Assembly: GCF_019423705.1 (NCBI RefSeq)
Contig: NZ_JAHZAX010000003.1
Coordinates: 62,001-126,000 of the forward strand
DNA from: Ruminococcus sp.
GTDB lineage: Bacteria > Bacillota > Clostridia > Oscillospirales > Ruminococcaceae
Length of the DNA: 64,000 nucleotides
Direction: 5' to 3'
In this document: piece after piece, positions 40,785 through 49,778 of the stretch
Position numbering within the stretch: the stretch's first letter is position 1
How the letters are laid out: each line of letters starts with the position of its first letter
Notes under the pieces: model-generated
What the model was told of the DNA's origin: nothing
The model's input: only the letters and a program-made list of their open reading frames with translations
Databases searched by the model: none
Position numbers and translations under genes: made by a program

Positions 40785-40826
40785 ACACCCCGAAAGAGCG
40801 TATCAGCGCCCTTCGGGGTGTTTTTA
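40785..40826 (+). terminator. Terminator of the SDR gene
   Basis: ACACCCCGAA (40785-40794), 17-base loop, TTCGGGGTGT (40812-40821), then T. Confidence 0.8.
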
Positions 40827-40859
40827 TAGGGTGGTTATGAAGTTATGGGGATACTAATT

Positions 40860-42056
40860 TCACGGAACTTCGCTTACTGTTGTGACAGCAGCGGTGGTCG
40901 TCGTGACAGCATTGCCGTCATCGACTGCCTCTTCTGACGGGTCCTCGGGTTCGGCTATACCGATATCTTTCTTGCCCGAATTGCTTTCAAGATAATCGCT
41001 CAGCGCTTTTATATTGTCAAAACCGATATAATAGCTGTACATAGCTCCGCCGATCTCGATATCCATATATCCGTCCGCCCAGAACAGGATAGCAAGATTT
41101 TCCTCGCCAATGCAGTCTATGGAGCCGTATATCGCATACATATCGTCATAGGCTATGACGTGCTGCTCGGCTAAACTTTCGCTTTGCGATTGCGCTTGAG
41201 ATTCGGATTTTTCATCTGCGGTCTCATCGCCGAGGAAATTTACGTCGTTAAAATCAATGTTCGCAAAGTCCTCGTCATCATCATTAAACCTGTCGATAAG
41301 GGTCTGCTCATCATAAGCGGCTTTTATAAATTCAAAGACCTTTGCGGTATCGAAATTATCATACATACGCTCTGTTGAAGCGTCGATAGCTTTGTAGGCA
41401 TAGTCAAGCTTCATATTGCTTTCAAGAGAAAAATCCCTCGCAAGCTGTGAAAAATCCGCCGGTCTGTAATCTGACACGAGATAGGAAGCGGTCTCACCAT
41501 AAGGGAACTTCACCGCAATTGCCACGTCGGGATCGACCCCCTTGATCGAATATATATCTACTGTTTTTGTCTCCGTTTTGCTGTCGGGGGCGTCCGCCTC
41601 GAGGGTCTGGCTGTCAAGCTTTTGATCGCACCATTCCTCGGACATCTCATTCCACGTCGTCATATAATTTTTGCCGTTATAATCAACGGTCTGGTACTTA
41701 TCATAGTTGTCAAGAAGATCCCAATATTCCTGATCTGTAAGGTACTCGACCTCGCTGTCGCCGCTGTTAATACCGCAGCCGTCTGCGTCGTCCGCATAGT
41801 CTGTATAGTCCTCATTATCGGTTTCTTTGGTCTGCTGTTTTGCGGCTGCCGCTTTATCCACCTCCACAGGGGAATTAGACTTGTCGGCAAGATATACGAC
41901 AGTTGAGGTAACGGCAAGGGCTGCGCAGGCTGCCACCGCCGCCCACTTTTTCCACACAATTATTTTTGCTTTTCCGCCTTCCTGCTGACATTCCTCAAGG
42001 AAATTTTCATCGGTATTTTCAAGAGCCTTGAAAATGTCCTCTCCGTTCATTTTCAT
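40860..42056 (-). CDS. Membrane protein paired with an ECF sigma factor, probable anti-sigma factor
   Basis: 398 residues. Cytoplasmic N-terminus of about 35 (NGEDIFKALENTDENFLEEC), one membrane segment (KKWAAVAACAALAVTSTVVY), then a large acidic extracellular part. The latter has repeated Gln/Ser/Asp stretches and a Thr-rich C-terminus (TTTTAAVTTVSEVP). Its start overlaps the sigma factor stop by ATGA. The N-terminal part is too short for a classical zinc anti-sigma domain, so the anti-sigma role is inferred from position and topology. Confidence 0.75.
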   Translation of the reverse strand: MKMNGEDIFKALENTDENFLEECQQEGGKAKIIVWKKWAAVAACAALAVTSTVVYLADKSNSPVEVDKAAAAKQQTKETDNEDYTDYADDADGCGINSGDSEVEYLTDQEYWDLLDNYDKYQTVDYNGKNYMTTWNEMSEEWCDQKLDSQTLEADAPDSKTETKTVDIYSIKGVDPDVAIAVKFPYGETASYLVSDYRPADFSQLARDFSLESNMKLDYAYKAIDASTERMYDNFDTAKVFEFIKAAYDEQTLIDRFNDDDEDFANIDFNDVNFLGDETADEKSESQAQSQSESLAEQHVIAYDDMYAIYGSIDCIGEENLAILFWADGYMDIEIGGAMYSYYIGFDNIKALSDYLESNSGKKDIGIAEPEDPSEEAVDDGNAVTTTTAAVTTVSEVP

Positions 42057-42613
42057 AAAGGTACTCCCTCCTTTTCAAGCACAGCCTTTAGTTTATTTCT
42101 GCTTCGATAAAGGCTTGCCTTGACTGTATTGATGTTCATCACATATTTCTTTGCTATCTCTTTTATGGGTTTGGCGAACCAATAGCGCAGCAGAAAAATA
42201 TTTCTGTCTCTTTCGGGAAGATCGCTCACAAAGCTTGCGATAAGCTTTTCAAGGTCTCTGCCGTCGCACAAGGTCTCCGTTGTGTGCTTATCCGGTATGC
42301 ACTCGTCAAGCTCTTCAAGCACCGCTGCGATCTCGCCCCTGCCACGCTTGGCGGACTTTGAAGCACGGTATTTATCGAAAGCCAGATTTCTTGTTATCCT
42401 GCCGAAAAAAGCCGAAAGCTTTCTTGGTTTCTGCGGCGGTATGCTGTTCCAAGCGCTGAGCCAAGTCTCGTTGACGCACTCCTCTGCGTCCTCCTTTGAG
42501 CCCAGTATATTATAGCCGATAGAATAACAATAGACGCCATATTTCACATCTGACTGGACGATAGCCTGCTCGTCTCTATTCTCATACAGGCTGATTATCT
42601 CCACGTCCTCCAT
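42053..42613 (-). CDS. ECF-type RNA polymerase sigma factor
   Basis: 186 residues. Region 2: YSIGYNILGSKEDAEECVNE, TWLSAWNSIPP, LSAFFGRITRNLAFDKYRA. Region 4: LPERDRNIFLLRYWFAKPIK, EIAKKYVMNINTVKASLYRS. No extra domain. Translationally coupled to the membrane protein gene downstream, forming a sigma/anti-sigma pair. Signal and regulon unknown. Confidence 0.9.
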   Translation of the reverse strand: MEDVEIISLYENRDEQAIVQSDVKYGVYCYSIGYNILGSKEDAEECVNETWLSAWNSIPPQKPRKLSAFFGRITRNLAFDKYRASKSAKRGRGEIAAVLEELDECIPDKHTTETLCDGRDLEKLIASFVSDLPERDRNIFLLRYWFAKPIKEIAKKYVMNINTVKASLYRSRNKLKAVLEKEGVPL

Positions 42614-42766
42614 TATTCCGCCCCCTTATGTTTGAAAGTCCTTTCACCTATAATGACGAGAAAAGTGATCTTTGGTTTTATGGTTTTGAAATTTTTTTTG
42701 ATTTTTATTTTTTCGCTATGAATAATATAGCATAAGTTATCGGGAAATGCAAATAGGGCGTAAAAT

Positions 42767-42797
42767 AAAAAAATGAGGGTACTCACAAAGAGCACCC
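42767..42797 (-). terminator. Terminator of the cytidylate kinase-like gene
   Basis: Minus strand GGGTGCTC, TTTGT loop, GAGTACCC, TCA and seven T; the U-G pair fits minus-strand RNA. Confidence 0.75.
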
Positions 42798-42839
42798 CCA
42801 CGAATGAAGATTTGGTAATCAATCGGAATAGTCCTAGTC

Positions 42840-43445
42840 TTAGTCCTCAAACATCTTTCTTGCGGCATAGCAGATCATTTCTGCGGTAAGGTCTGTGCCG
42901 TATTCGCTGACGTCGATCATAAGATGTTTGTTGTCACGATCGCCACGGTTCTTGCCTGTGACGTATTTATAATAGTTGTGGCGCTGGCGGTCAACACGCT
43001 TGATGAGCTTCTCCGCCTCGCCCCAAGAAAGGTTGTAAGTCTCGCACATATGCTTTATTCTCGCATTGAAAGGCGCATAGAGGAACACGTTCATATGGTT
43101 CGGGTACTCTCTCAACACATAGTCTGCGCACCTGCCGAAGAATATTGCAGGCACACGCTTGTTGGCAAGATCTCGGATAACGTCCACCTGCGCTTTGACG
43201 GCTTTGTCAGAGTAAAACTGCGTTGACGAGCCGTAGCCGAAGGATTTCAGTAGGCGGTCTGCATTCTTGTCAAGCATTTCTTCGCTGTCAAGGAACGAAT
43301 CACGGCTAATGCCTGCACGCTCCGCCGCCATATCAACAAGATCCTTGTCGTAAAATTCAACGCCCAGCTCGGCGGCCGCCTTTCTTGCAACTTCCCTTGC
43401 GTTGCAGCCGAACTCACGGCTTATGGTAATAATAAACTTTTTCAT
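42840..43445 (-). CDS. Cytidylate kinase-like family protein
   Basis: 201 residues. N-terminal KKFIITISREFGCNAREVAR stands where cytidylate kinases have the P-loop; here the Gly-rich loop is replaced by SREFGC, as in the cytidylate kinase-like family. VEFYDKDLVDMAAERAG, PAIFFGRCADYVL and VFLYAPFNARIKHM match that family, whose substrate is not known. Three bases after the TRIC-like gene, so probably the last gene of that operon. Terminator follows. Confidence 0.85.
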   Translation of the reverse strand: MKKFIITISREFGCNAREVARKAAAELGVEFYDKDLVDMAAERAGISRDSFLDSEEMLDKNADRLLKSFGYGSSTQFYSDKAVKAQVDVIRDLANKRVPAIFFGRCADYVLREYPNHMNVFLYAPFNARIKHMCETYNLSWGEAEKLIKRVDRQRHNYYKYVTGKNRGDRDNKHLMIDVSEYGTDLTAEMICYAARKMFED

Positions 43446-43448
43446 AGT

Positions 43449-44156
43449 CTATGCTCCTTTTTTATTTATGAGATTTTCTTTCGTAGTCTCTATCCTGCGC
43501 TCAGTCCTGCCTATGCAAATTTTCGGCAGATTCCAGCCGAATTTCACCGACAGCAGCCGCAGGGAAAATGTTACCGAAAGGCTTATTATGCAGGCCAGCA
43601 TAAACGACATCGTGCCGTAGGTCATTAAAAACGCTGCCGCACCTGTTGCCGAAGCGCAAGCATATATGTTGCCGACGAATATCTCAGGCTTTTTGTTGAC
43701 GAAAATATCCCTCAGAACTCCGCCGCCAACGCCCGTTATGACCCCCGAAAACACCATAAGAAAGCTGTTATCCGAGGCGCCGCTGCGCATTGCCGCCGTT
43801 ATTCCCGTCACCGTGAAAATGCCCAGCCCGATGGTGTCGAGCAGCAGCATTGCGGTATCGTAAAGCCGCAGGGCTCTGTCGCCGAAACCGCCATTGACAG
43901 CCAATGCCAAGAATATCGCCACCGACACCGCCGCCGCAACTGTCATTGAAAGCGGATCACGGAACGCCGCAACAGGGTGGCTTCCGATGACGATATCACG
44001 CATTATCCCTCCGCCGACCGCCGTCGTCACGCCGATTATTATTACTCCGAAGAGGTCAAAGCGCCTTTTTATCGCCGTTAGTGCTCCACTTGCCGCAAAT
44101 GCTGCCGTGCCGATAAGCTCCAGTATGGTGACGATAACGTCAAAATGTTCGTTCAT
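43449..44156 (-). CDS. TRIC/UPF0126-family membrane protein (YadS-like)
   Basis: 235 residues from ATG 44156. Two similar halves, each with three membrane segments: GTAAFAASGALTAIKRRFDL, IIGVTTAVGGGIMRDIVIG in the first; TGITAAMRSGASDNSF, GVITGVGGGVLRDIFVNKKP in the second. The repeated GVxTxxGGGxxRD is the family mark. Members are trimeric cation channels or glycine transporters. It begins one base after the TyrR-like regulator stop, so it is in the amino-acid uptake operon; glycine export or uptake fits that setting. Confidence 0.88.
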   Translation of the reverse strand: MNEHFDVIVTILELIGTAAFAASGALTAIKRRFDLFGVIIIGVTTAVGGGIMRDIVIGSHPVAAFRDPLSMTVAAAVSVAIFLALAVNGGFGDRALRLYDTAMLLLDTIGLGIFTVTGITAAMRSGASDNSFLMVFSGVITGVGGGVLRDIFVNKKPEIFVGNIYACASATGAAAFLMTYGTMSFMLACIISLSVTFSLRLLSVKFGWNLPKICIGRTERRIETTKENLINKKGA

Positions 44157-44157
44157 T

Positions 44158-45450
44158 TCAGTCAACGCCCTTGCCTACATATTTGTGTATCTTTCGCACC
44201 GCAGTCGCCTGACTTATGCCAAGCTTCTGCGCCACCGCAACGGAGGTCCTGTATTTTTCATAGGCCTGTATTATCAAGCCGCTTTCGTAAAATTCCAGCA
44301 TATCTTTGAGGGAAGCGTTCTGCGCAAAAACCTCCGAAGAGCTTCCCGTTATCCTATCGGGAAGATCGAAAATGTCCACCTTTTTCTTCTCAGAGGTGAG
44401 CACGATACGCTCGATAGTCCTATGCACTTCATCGATATTTTCTTTCCAATCATATCCCAACAAACAGCCCAGCGCCCTCGGGGTGAATTCAACGCTCCGT
44501 GAATACTTCTTGTTGGCCGTTGCGAGGTAATAGTCGATAAAGCTTTTCAAGTCCTCCGCACGCTCGTTTAGGGAATAGACCTGCACTTGATATGGGTCGA
44601 ACTCGCTTACGAACTCCTCCGTCACCCTGCCCTTTGCACGGAGCTCCTCAAGTGAATATTCCGAAAGCCCGACAGGCACAACGCCTGCCTGTCGGCATTT
44701 TTCGATAACAGCCCTTTGAAGCTTTGCGGACAGCTTGTCGATATGCTTTATCACCACCGCATATATTCCCGACAGCGGCGATATCATCGAGCCCTCGCCA
44801 AGCAGTTCGCTTTCGATGACTTCCTCGCTTACAGGGGCGCAGTCATATGAATAAAGCGCACCCTTTTTGCCGTATACAGTTGAGGCGAGAAAGCTCTTTC
44901 CGCTGCCGGTCGGGCCATAGATATAGCAGGGGCAGCCTGCGTCACAAAACACGCCCACAAGCCGCCTTGCGTCTCTTGAACGGCTGCTTTCGGCGATATA
45001 ACGCTTTCCACCGTCACGGCAGGACATAAGGTCGATCTCTTTGAGAAGCTTCTTGTTCTGATACTGCAAAACATTGTAACGCTCACGGAGGTCGTCAAAG
45101 CCCGTTATCTCCCAGGAGGAATAGCTTATTATCATCTCAAGCTCGTCGCCGTCAAAGACTGGTATGCCTGTTACGAAAGTCTCGTCGTTATCAGCGCCCT
45201 TTTGGACTGTTGTCACACGCTGGTGGGTCTCATAGACCATTTGGGTCACACAAGGGGAGAACATTTTCATCATCTCTTCCGAGCCTGCGAACTTGCCGAT
45301 TATATCCGAACCTTTCACAGTTCTGCCGCTGAGATATGACTGAGAAACAAATCTGAAAACACCGCTGCCGTCGGCGATAGTAACGCCGGGGTGAATGCTT
45401 TCGAGAATGTGTCCAAGCCGCTCGTAATCGAGACGTCCCTGCATATCCAT
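44158..45450 (-). CDS. TyrR-like PAS/AAA+ regulator without a GAFTGA loop
   Basis: 430 residues. N-terminal PAS-type sensor (HILESIHPGVTIADGSGVFR), linker coiled coil (LQYQNKKLLKEIDLM), AAA+ domain with P-loop YGPTGSGKSFLAS, and a C-terminal Fis-type HTH (AVAQKLGISQATAVRKIHKY). The helix that contacts sigma-54 (GAFTGA) is absent: ELLGEGSMISPLSG stands there. In TyrR the same loss goes with control of sigma-70 promoters by binding aromatic amino acids. It lies directly after the amino-acid ABC genes, so it probably regulates them or agmatinase. Confidence 0.82.
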   Translation of the reverse strand: MDMQGRLDYERLGHILESIHPGVTIADGSGVFRFVSQSYLSGRTVKGSDIIGKFAGSEEMMKMFSPCVTQMVYETHQRVTTVQKGADNDETFVTGIPVFDGDELEMIISYSSWEITGFDDLRERYNVLQYQNKKLLKEIDLMSCRDGGKRYIAESSRSRDARRLVGVFCDAGCPCYIYGPTGSGKSFLASTVYGKKGALYSYDCAPVSEEVIESELLGEGSMISPLSGIYAVVIKHIDKLSAKLQRAVIEKCRQAGVVPVGLSEYSLEELRAKGRVTEEFVSEFDPYQVQVYSLNERAEDLKSFIDYYLATANKKYSRSVEFTPRALGCLLGYDWKENIDEVHRTIERIVLTSEKKKVDIFDLPDRITGSSSEVFAQNASLKDMLEFYESGLIIQAYEKYRTSVAVAQKLGISQATAVRKIHKYVGKGVD

Positions 45451-45490
45451 TTCGCCGATCTCCTTTCTGCGGTGGGGTTATGATGTAAAT

Positions 45491-46270
45491 TTATACATTC
45501 AATATCTTCGAGAAGAACTGTTTTGCACGGTCGCTCTTCGGGTGCTTGAAAACTTCTTCGGGGGTGCCGTCCTCGATAACATAGCCGCCGTCCATAAAGC
45601 ACACTCTGTTTGCCACCTCTGCGGCAAAGCCCATTTCGTGGGTGACAACGATCATTGTCATTCCTGCTTCCGCAAGGTCTTTCATAACGTTGAGCACTTC
45701 GCCCACGAACTCAGGGTCAAGGGCTGAGGTCGGCTCGTCAAAGAGTATGACCTCGGGCTCCATTGCAAGGGTTCTTGCGATAGCAACTCTCTGCTGCTGG
45801 CCGCCGGAAAGCTGCGTTGGATAAGCGTCAGCCTTGCCGTCCATTCCTACCCTTGCAAGAAGCTCCATAGCCTTCTTGCGGGTCTCTTCCTTATTGGCTT
45901 TCTTTACCTGTACAGGGCACTCCATAACGTTCTCAAGAACGGTCTTATGCGGCCACAGGTTGAACTGCTGGAACACCATGCCAACATTCTTTCTTATCTC
46001 CTTTGCCGCCTTGTCGTTGAGCTTTTTGTTGTGCTTGTCCTCGTCAATGCCCTTGAGAGTTGCGCCGCCGATCTTTATTTCGCCCGAGGTCAGCTCTTCA
46101 AGATAGTTGAGACATCTGAGAAAAGTGCTTTTGCCCGAGCCGCTAGGACCGATAACGCTTACGACCTCGCCCTTGTAAATATCCATATCTATTTTTCTGA
46201 GAACTTTCAGCTCTCCGTAATTTTTCGCCAGATCGTGAACTGATATCACGGGCGTTCTGCTTTCAGCCAT
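45491..46270 (-). CDS. Polar amino acid ABC transporter, ATP-binding protein
   Basis: 259 residues. Walker A VIGPSGSGKSTFLRCLN, Q-loop VFQQFNLWPHKTVLEN, signature QLSGGQQQRVAIARTLA, Walker B EVILFDEPTSALDPE and switch His VTHEMGFA. Close to GlnQ/TcyC-type ATPases. Powers the two permeases encoded upstream. Fourth gene of the five-gene agmatinase-binding protein-permease-permease-ATPase run on the minus strand. Confidence 0.93.
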   Translation of the reverse strand: MAESRTPVISVHDLAKNYGELKVLRKIDMDIYKGEVVSVIGPSGSGKSTFLRCLNYLEELTSGEIKIGGATLKGIDEDKHNKKLNDKAAKEIRKNVGMVFQQFNLWPHKTVLENVMECPVQVKKANKEETRKKAMELLARVGMDGKADAYPTQLSGGQQQRVAIARTLAMEPEVILFDEPTSALDPEFVGEVLNVMKDLAEAGMTMIVVTHEMGFAAEVANRVCFMDGGYVIEDGTPEEVFKHPKSDRAKQFFSKILNV

Positions 46271-46299
46271 TTTATTTTACACTCCTTTATATTGTTCCG

Positions 46300-46959
46300 T
46301 CAGATAGCAACACGATTGTTGCGCTTCTCGATACATCTTGAAGCAAACTCGATAACAAGGTTCAGCGCCCAATAAAGCACGCCTGCGCAGATATAAACTA
46401 TCAGCGGACTGAATGTTATACCGATAGCTTCCTTTGTCATCATCGTCATTTCTGCAACTGTGATGATCGAGAGGATAGATGAATCCTTGACGGTCTGAAC
46501 GAACTGACCTGTCAATGACGGAACGATTATTTTGAGGGTCTGTGGGAAGATTATCCTTACCATTGTCTTGAATCTTGACATTCCCATTGCGTATGAAGCT
46601 TCAAACTGTCCTTTCGGGATAGCGCTGACGCCGCTTTCAAGGATAACGGCGGTATATGCCGCCGTGTACATTCCAAGGATTATAACGCCTGTTGCGAACG
46701 CCGAAACGTCAAAGCCAAGAGCAGGCAGACCGTAATAAGCAAGGTAGACCTGCACCATAAACGGGGTACATCTGAATATCTTTATGAAAGCCCTTGCGAT
46801 AAGCTCCACCGCCTTATTTTTTGAAAGGCACATATAGCCCACCGCCGAGCCTAAAACCATTGCGATGAGAATTGAAAGAACGGATATCGCAGCCGTTGTT
46901 CCAAGTCCCTGCAAGAGCAGCGGAAGCGCTATTTCCGCAACGTGCATAAATTCGTCCAT
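46300..46959 (-). CDS. Polar amino acid ABC transporter, permease 2
   Basis: 219 residues, five membrane segments, HisMQ/GlnP type: ISVLSILIAMVLGSAVGYMC, RCTPFMVQVYLAYYGLPAL, and the EAA loop QFEASYAMGMSRFKTMVRII, then IVPSLTGQFVQTVKDSSILS. Paired with permease 1, so the transporter is a heterodimeric permease. Amino acid type cannot be fixed; cystine, arginine or glutamine are possible. Confidence 0.92.
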   Translation of the reverse strand: MDEFMHVAEIALPLLLQGLGTTAAISVLSILIAMVLGSAVGYMCLSKNKAVELIARAFIKIFRCTPFMVQVYLAYYGLPALGFDVSAFATGVIILGMYTAAYTAVILESGVSAIPKGQFEASYAMGMSRFKTMVRIIFPQTLKIIVPSLTGQFVQTVKDSSILSIITVAEMTMMTKEAIGITFSPLIVYICAGVLYWALNLVIEFASRCIEKRNNRVAI

Positions 46960-46973
46960 TGACTTCCGCCTCC

Positions 46974-47636
46974 TTATCTTCTTTCAAGTCTCTTTTTTTG
47001 AAGCTTTACAAGCTCTTCAAGTCCTGCGCAGATAACAAAATACATAACTGCTATTGCAATATAGAAAGGCAGGTTTATGTATGTCTGCGTTACAAGACGC
47101 TGAGCTGTTCTTGTAAGCTCCACGATAGCCAGTACAGAAAGCATTGGCGATACTTTGATAACGTTGATGAACTCGCTGGTGAGCTGTGGGAGAGCCACCT
47201 TGAACACCTGTGGAAAAACTATCCTCATAAGTATCTTTGGCTCGCTCATTCCGAGAGCTCTTGCAGCCTCAGTTTGACCCTTTGGGATAGCGGTGAGGCC
47301 GCCTCTGATGATCTCTGCGATAAATCCGCCGCTGTTAAGGCTAAGGGCGATTATGCCCGAGGCGAGGTTTGAAAGGTTCAGTCCCATTACAGCCAGCGCT
47401 TGATAGATTATATAGATCTGCACCAGCACAGGTGTGCCACGGACAAAGCTTATATAGACCGCAACAAACTTTTTCAGTATTCTCGAGGGCAGCGAATCAC
47501 CGCCCATTCTCATTACCGAAAGCAACATTCCAACGCAAAGCGCTATGAGTATCGCCGCAACGGATACGAATACTGTATAGCCAAGACCTTTCAGCAGCAG
47601 GTCTTTATATTGCCATACTATGTTAAAATTCTCCAT
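46974..47636 (-). CDS. Polar amino acid ABC transporter, permease 1
   Basis: 220 residues, HisMQ type. YTVFVSVAAILIALCVGML, SFVRGTPVLVQIYIIYQAL, EAA loop QTEAARALGMSEPKILMRIV, LPQLTSEFINVIKVSPMLSV. Fifteen bases separate it from permease 2. Ribosome site AGGAGG lies upstream in the 52-bp gap after the binding protein. Confidence 0.92.
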   Translation of the reverse strand: MENFNIVWQYKDLLLKGLGYTVFVSVAAILIALCVGMLLSVMRMGGDSLPSRILKKFVAVYISFVRGTPVLVQIYIIYQALAVMGLNLSNLASGIIALSLNSGGFIAEIIRGGLTAIPKGQTEAARALGMSEPKILMRIVFPQVFKVALPQLTSEFINVIKVSPMLSVLAIVELTRTAQRLVTQTYINLPFYIAIAVMYFVICAGLEELVKLQKKRLERR

Positions 47637-47688
47637 TATGATCTATGCTCCGACGCTTTGCGGAACATATCCTCCTTTCAAAGGTCGT

Positions 47689-48579
47689 TTACTCGGCAGG
47701 GATATAATCTGACTCAGGAAGGTCTGTTGCCTCGCCGAACCACTTCTTCTGAAGTTCTGCAAGAGTGCCGTCTTCCTTGAACTTGTGTATCTCGGAATCG
47801 ATATAGTCTGAAAGCTCTGTGTCTTCCTTACGAACAGCCCAAGATACCCAAGTATCTGTGCCGACCATTTCAGCATTGCCCGAATCGTCACAAACGATCT
47901 CGTAATCGTCGGGGTTCTTCATTACGACTGCGGCGCAGCTTGCATAATTCTGAGCAACAAGGTCGATCTTGCCGTTTTTAAGCTCTGCGAAAGCCTCAGG
48001 GAATGAATCGTATGTGAGCAGCTCGGAATAGCCTTCCTTGCCCTCTGACTGGAGCTTTTCATTGAACTTCTTTGTGTCGTCCTCGTTATAGCAGGAAGTC
48101 TGTGTACCCACCTTCTTGCCCGACATATCCTCGATGGACTTGATACTGTCGTCGCCCTTTCTCTTTACGAAAACTGTTGTACCGTTCTGGATAGGATAAG
48201 TCATTGTGTACTTGCTTGCTCTTTCAGCCGTTACGCCGAGGGTTGCACCAACGACGTCGTACTTCTTGGCTTCAAGTCCTGCAAGGATACCCTGGAAAGG
48301 AAGGTCGATATAATCCAGCTCAACGCCGAGGTCGTCGCAGATCTTAGCGAAGAGATCTGCATTGTAGCCGACGATCTTATCGCCGTCCATATATTCAAAA
48401 GGCTCATAAGCGGCTTCCGTCGCAACTGTGAGCTTGCCATTTTCCTTGATCTGATCGAGTGTGAGCGGTCCCGAATTCTTGCTGCTTCCGCAGGCTGTGA
48501 GACATCCTACTGCCAGCACCGAAGCTACCGCCATTGCACAAACTCTTCTTAACATTCCAAATCTTCTTTCGTTTTTCAT
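47689..48579 (-). CDS. Polar amino acid ABC transporter, substrate-binding lipoprotein
   Basis: 296 residues. Lipobox VGCLTAC region in the signal (AMAVASVLAVGCLTACG), then the family 3 binding fold: KLTVATEAAYEPFEYMDGDK, GYNADLFAKICDDLGVELDY, MSGKKVGTQTSCYNED, AELKNGKIDLVAQNYASCAA, LQKKWFGEATDLPESDY. Aromatic and acidic ligand residues are present, but specificity is uncertain. The gene stands first of the transporter genes, after agmatinase. Confidence 0.92.
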   Translation of the reverse strand: MKNERRFGMLRRVCAMAVASVLAVGCLTACGSSKNSGPLTLDQIKENGKLTVATEAAYEPFEYMDGDKIVGYNADLFAKICDDLGVELDYIDLPFQGILAGLEAKKYDVVGATLGVTAERASKYTMTYPIQNGTTVFVKRKGDDSIKSIEDMSGKKVGTQTSCYNEDDTKKFNEKLQSEGKEGYSELLTYDSFPEAFAELKNGKIDLVAQNYASCAAVVMKNPDDYEIVCDDSGNAEMVGTDTWVSWAVRKEDTELSDYIDSEIHKFKEDGTLAELQKKWFGEATDLPESDYIPAE

Positions 48580-48643
48580 AACTGATCTCTGCCTTTCGTT
48601 TAATTTTTCATTTTACTTTCTAAAATGTAATTTGATCACCGTG

Positions 48644-48674
48644 AAAAAAAATCGAAGCGCCGGCAAACTCGGCG
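48644..48674 (-). terminator. Terminator or attenuator before the amino acid transporter operon
   Basis: Minus strand CGCCG (48674-48670), 7-base loop, CGGCG, CTTCGA, then eight T (48651-48644); an AACGC/GCGTT hairpin (48707-48692) precedes it. It lies between agmatinase and the binding-protein gene. Confidence 0.6.
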
Positions 48675-48741
48675 ACTTATCACCGAATGCCAACGCTCCT
48701 TTGCGTTAAATAATATTATAAGGGGGGAAAATCTTGAATAC

Positions 48742-49704
48742 TTATTTTCTCTTGCCGATCTTTTTCTGATAAGCGAGAATGGACATAAACTCGAAGATGA
48801 TGTTTGCGCCCATATATGCCGTGATCTCTGAATGATCGTATGGCGGAGCGACTTCAACAACATCGAAGCCTGTGAAGTTCAAGTCCTTCAAAGCTCTGAT
48901 ATACTGGAGTGTCTCGAAAGAAGTGAATCCGCCGACCTCAGGTGTGCCTGTGCCCGGTGCATATGCAGGATCGACAAAGTCGATATCGAATGTGAGGAAC
49001 ACCTTGTTGTCGCCCACCTTTTCCTTGATGACCTTGAGAAGATCCTCAGGGGAATAGGTGTGGAGCTTGTCGCCCGGGATAACTGTGAAGCCAAGGTCTG
49101 CGGCGATCTTGAAGTCGTCAGGATCGTAAAGAGAACCTCTCATACCGATCTGAACGGACTTGTGCGGATCGATAAGACCCTCTTCCATCGCTCTTCTGAA
49201 TGGCGTGCCGTGATTGTACTTCTGACCGAAAACTGTATCGCAAAGGTCAAGGTGCGAATCGAAATGCACAAGGCTTACCTTGCCGTGCTTTTTGGCGATA
49301 GCTCTCAGCTCACCAAGGGTGATAGCGTGGTCGCCGCCAATGCTTATCGGAACTGCGCCGCATTCAAGAACGCCGTCAAGGGTCTGTTCGATAGCTGCGT
49401 AAGTTTCGTGGATATAGTCGGGAATTACAGGAACGTCGCCAAGGTCTGCGCCCTTGAGGGAGTCCATAATATTTACGCCCATTGCAACATTGTTAGGCTT
49501 TATCATTGCGGAAATGTTTCTTACTCCGTTAGGACCAAATCTTGCGCCTGCTCTGAAAGAAGCGGCGGTATCGAATGGGATACCAACGATAGCGAAATCC
49601 AATCCCTCTGCTGAGGTTGCGTGTGGAAGCCTCATAAAATTACCCATATTACAAAAACGAGGAGAGCCTGAGGCACTCGGTGGCTGACAATTGTTGTTGA
49701 TCAT
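48742..49704 (-). CDS. speB: Agmatinase (ureohydrolase)
   Basis: Hydrolyses agmatine to putrescine and urea in the cytoplasm. 320 residues. Manganese motifs: GGDHAITLGEL, VHFDSHLDLCD (DxHxD-type) and LTFDIDFVDPAYAPGTGTPE; N-terminal FDTAASFRAGARFGPNGVRN and VQIGMRGSLYDPDD are typical of agmatinase. The N-terminal GSPRFCNMGNFMRLP also fits. It is divergent from the urease operon, which would consume its urea. Own full-consensus promoter at 49779-49807. Confidence 0.92.
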   Translation of the reverse strand: MINNNCQPPSASGSPRFCNMGNFMRLPHATSAEGLDFAIVGIPFDTAASFRAGARFGPNGVRNISAMIKPNNVAMGVNIMDSLKGADLGDVPVIPDYIHETYAAIEQTLDGVLECGAVPISIGGDHAITLGELRAIAKKHGKVSLVHFDSHLDLCDTVFGQKYNHGTPFRRAMEEGLIDPHKSVQIGMRGSLYDPDDFKIAADLGFTVIPGDKLHTYSPEDLLKVIKEKVGDNKVFLTFDIDFVDPAYAPGTGTPEVGGFTSFETLQYIRALKDLNFTGFDVVEVAPPYDHSEITAYMGANIIFEFMSILAYQKKIGKRK

Positions 49705-49778
49705 TTGAGGTCACATTCCTTTCAAAAAAAATCGCTAGAAACATATCCAAGTCATTTCTGAATTGCTCTATGTGCAGA

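Noticed and set aside
42613..42822. Hydrophobic 69-residue frame upstream of the ECF sigma gene
   Set aside because: Runs through the terminator of the cytidylate kinase-like gene and lacks a ribosome site; its hydrophobic part comes from AT-rich intergenic DNA.
48832..49614. Open frame of 260 codons antisense to agmatinase
   Set aside because: Mirrors the codon bias of agmatinase; no ribosome site or motif.
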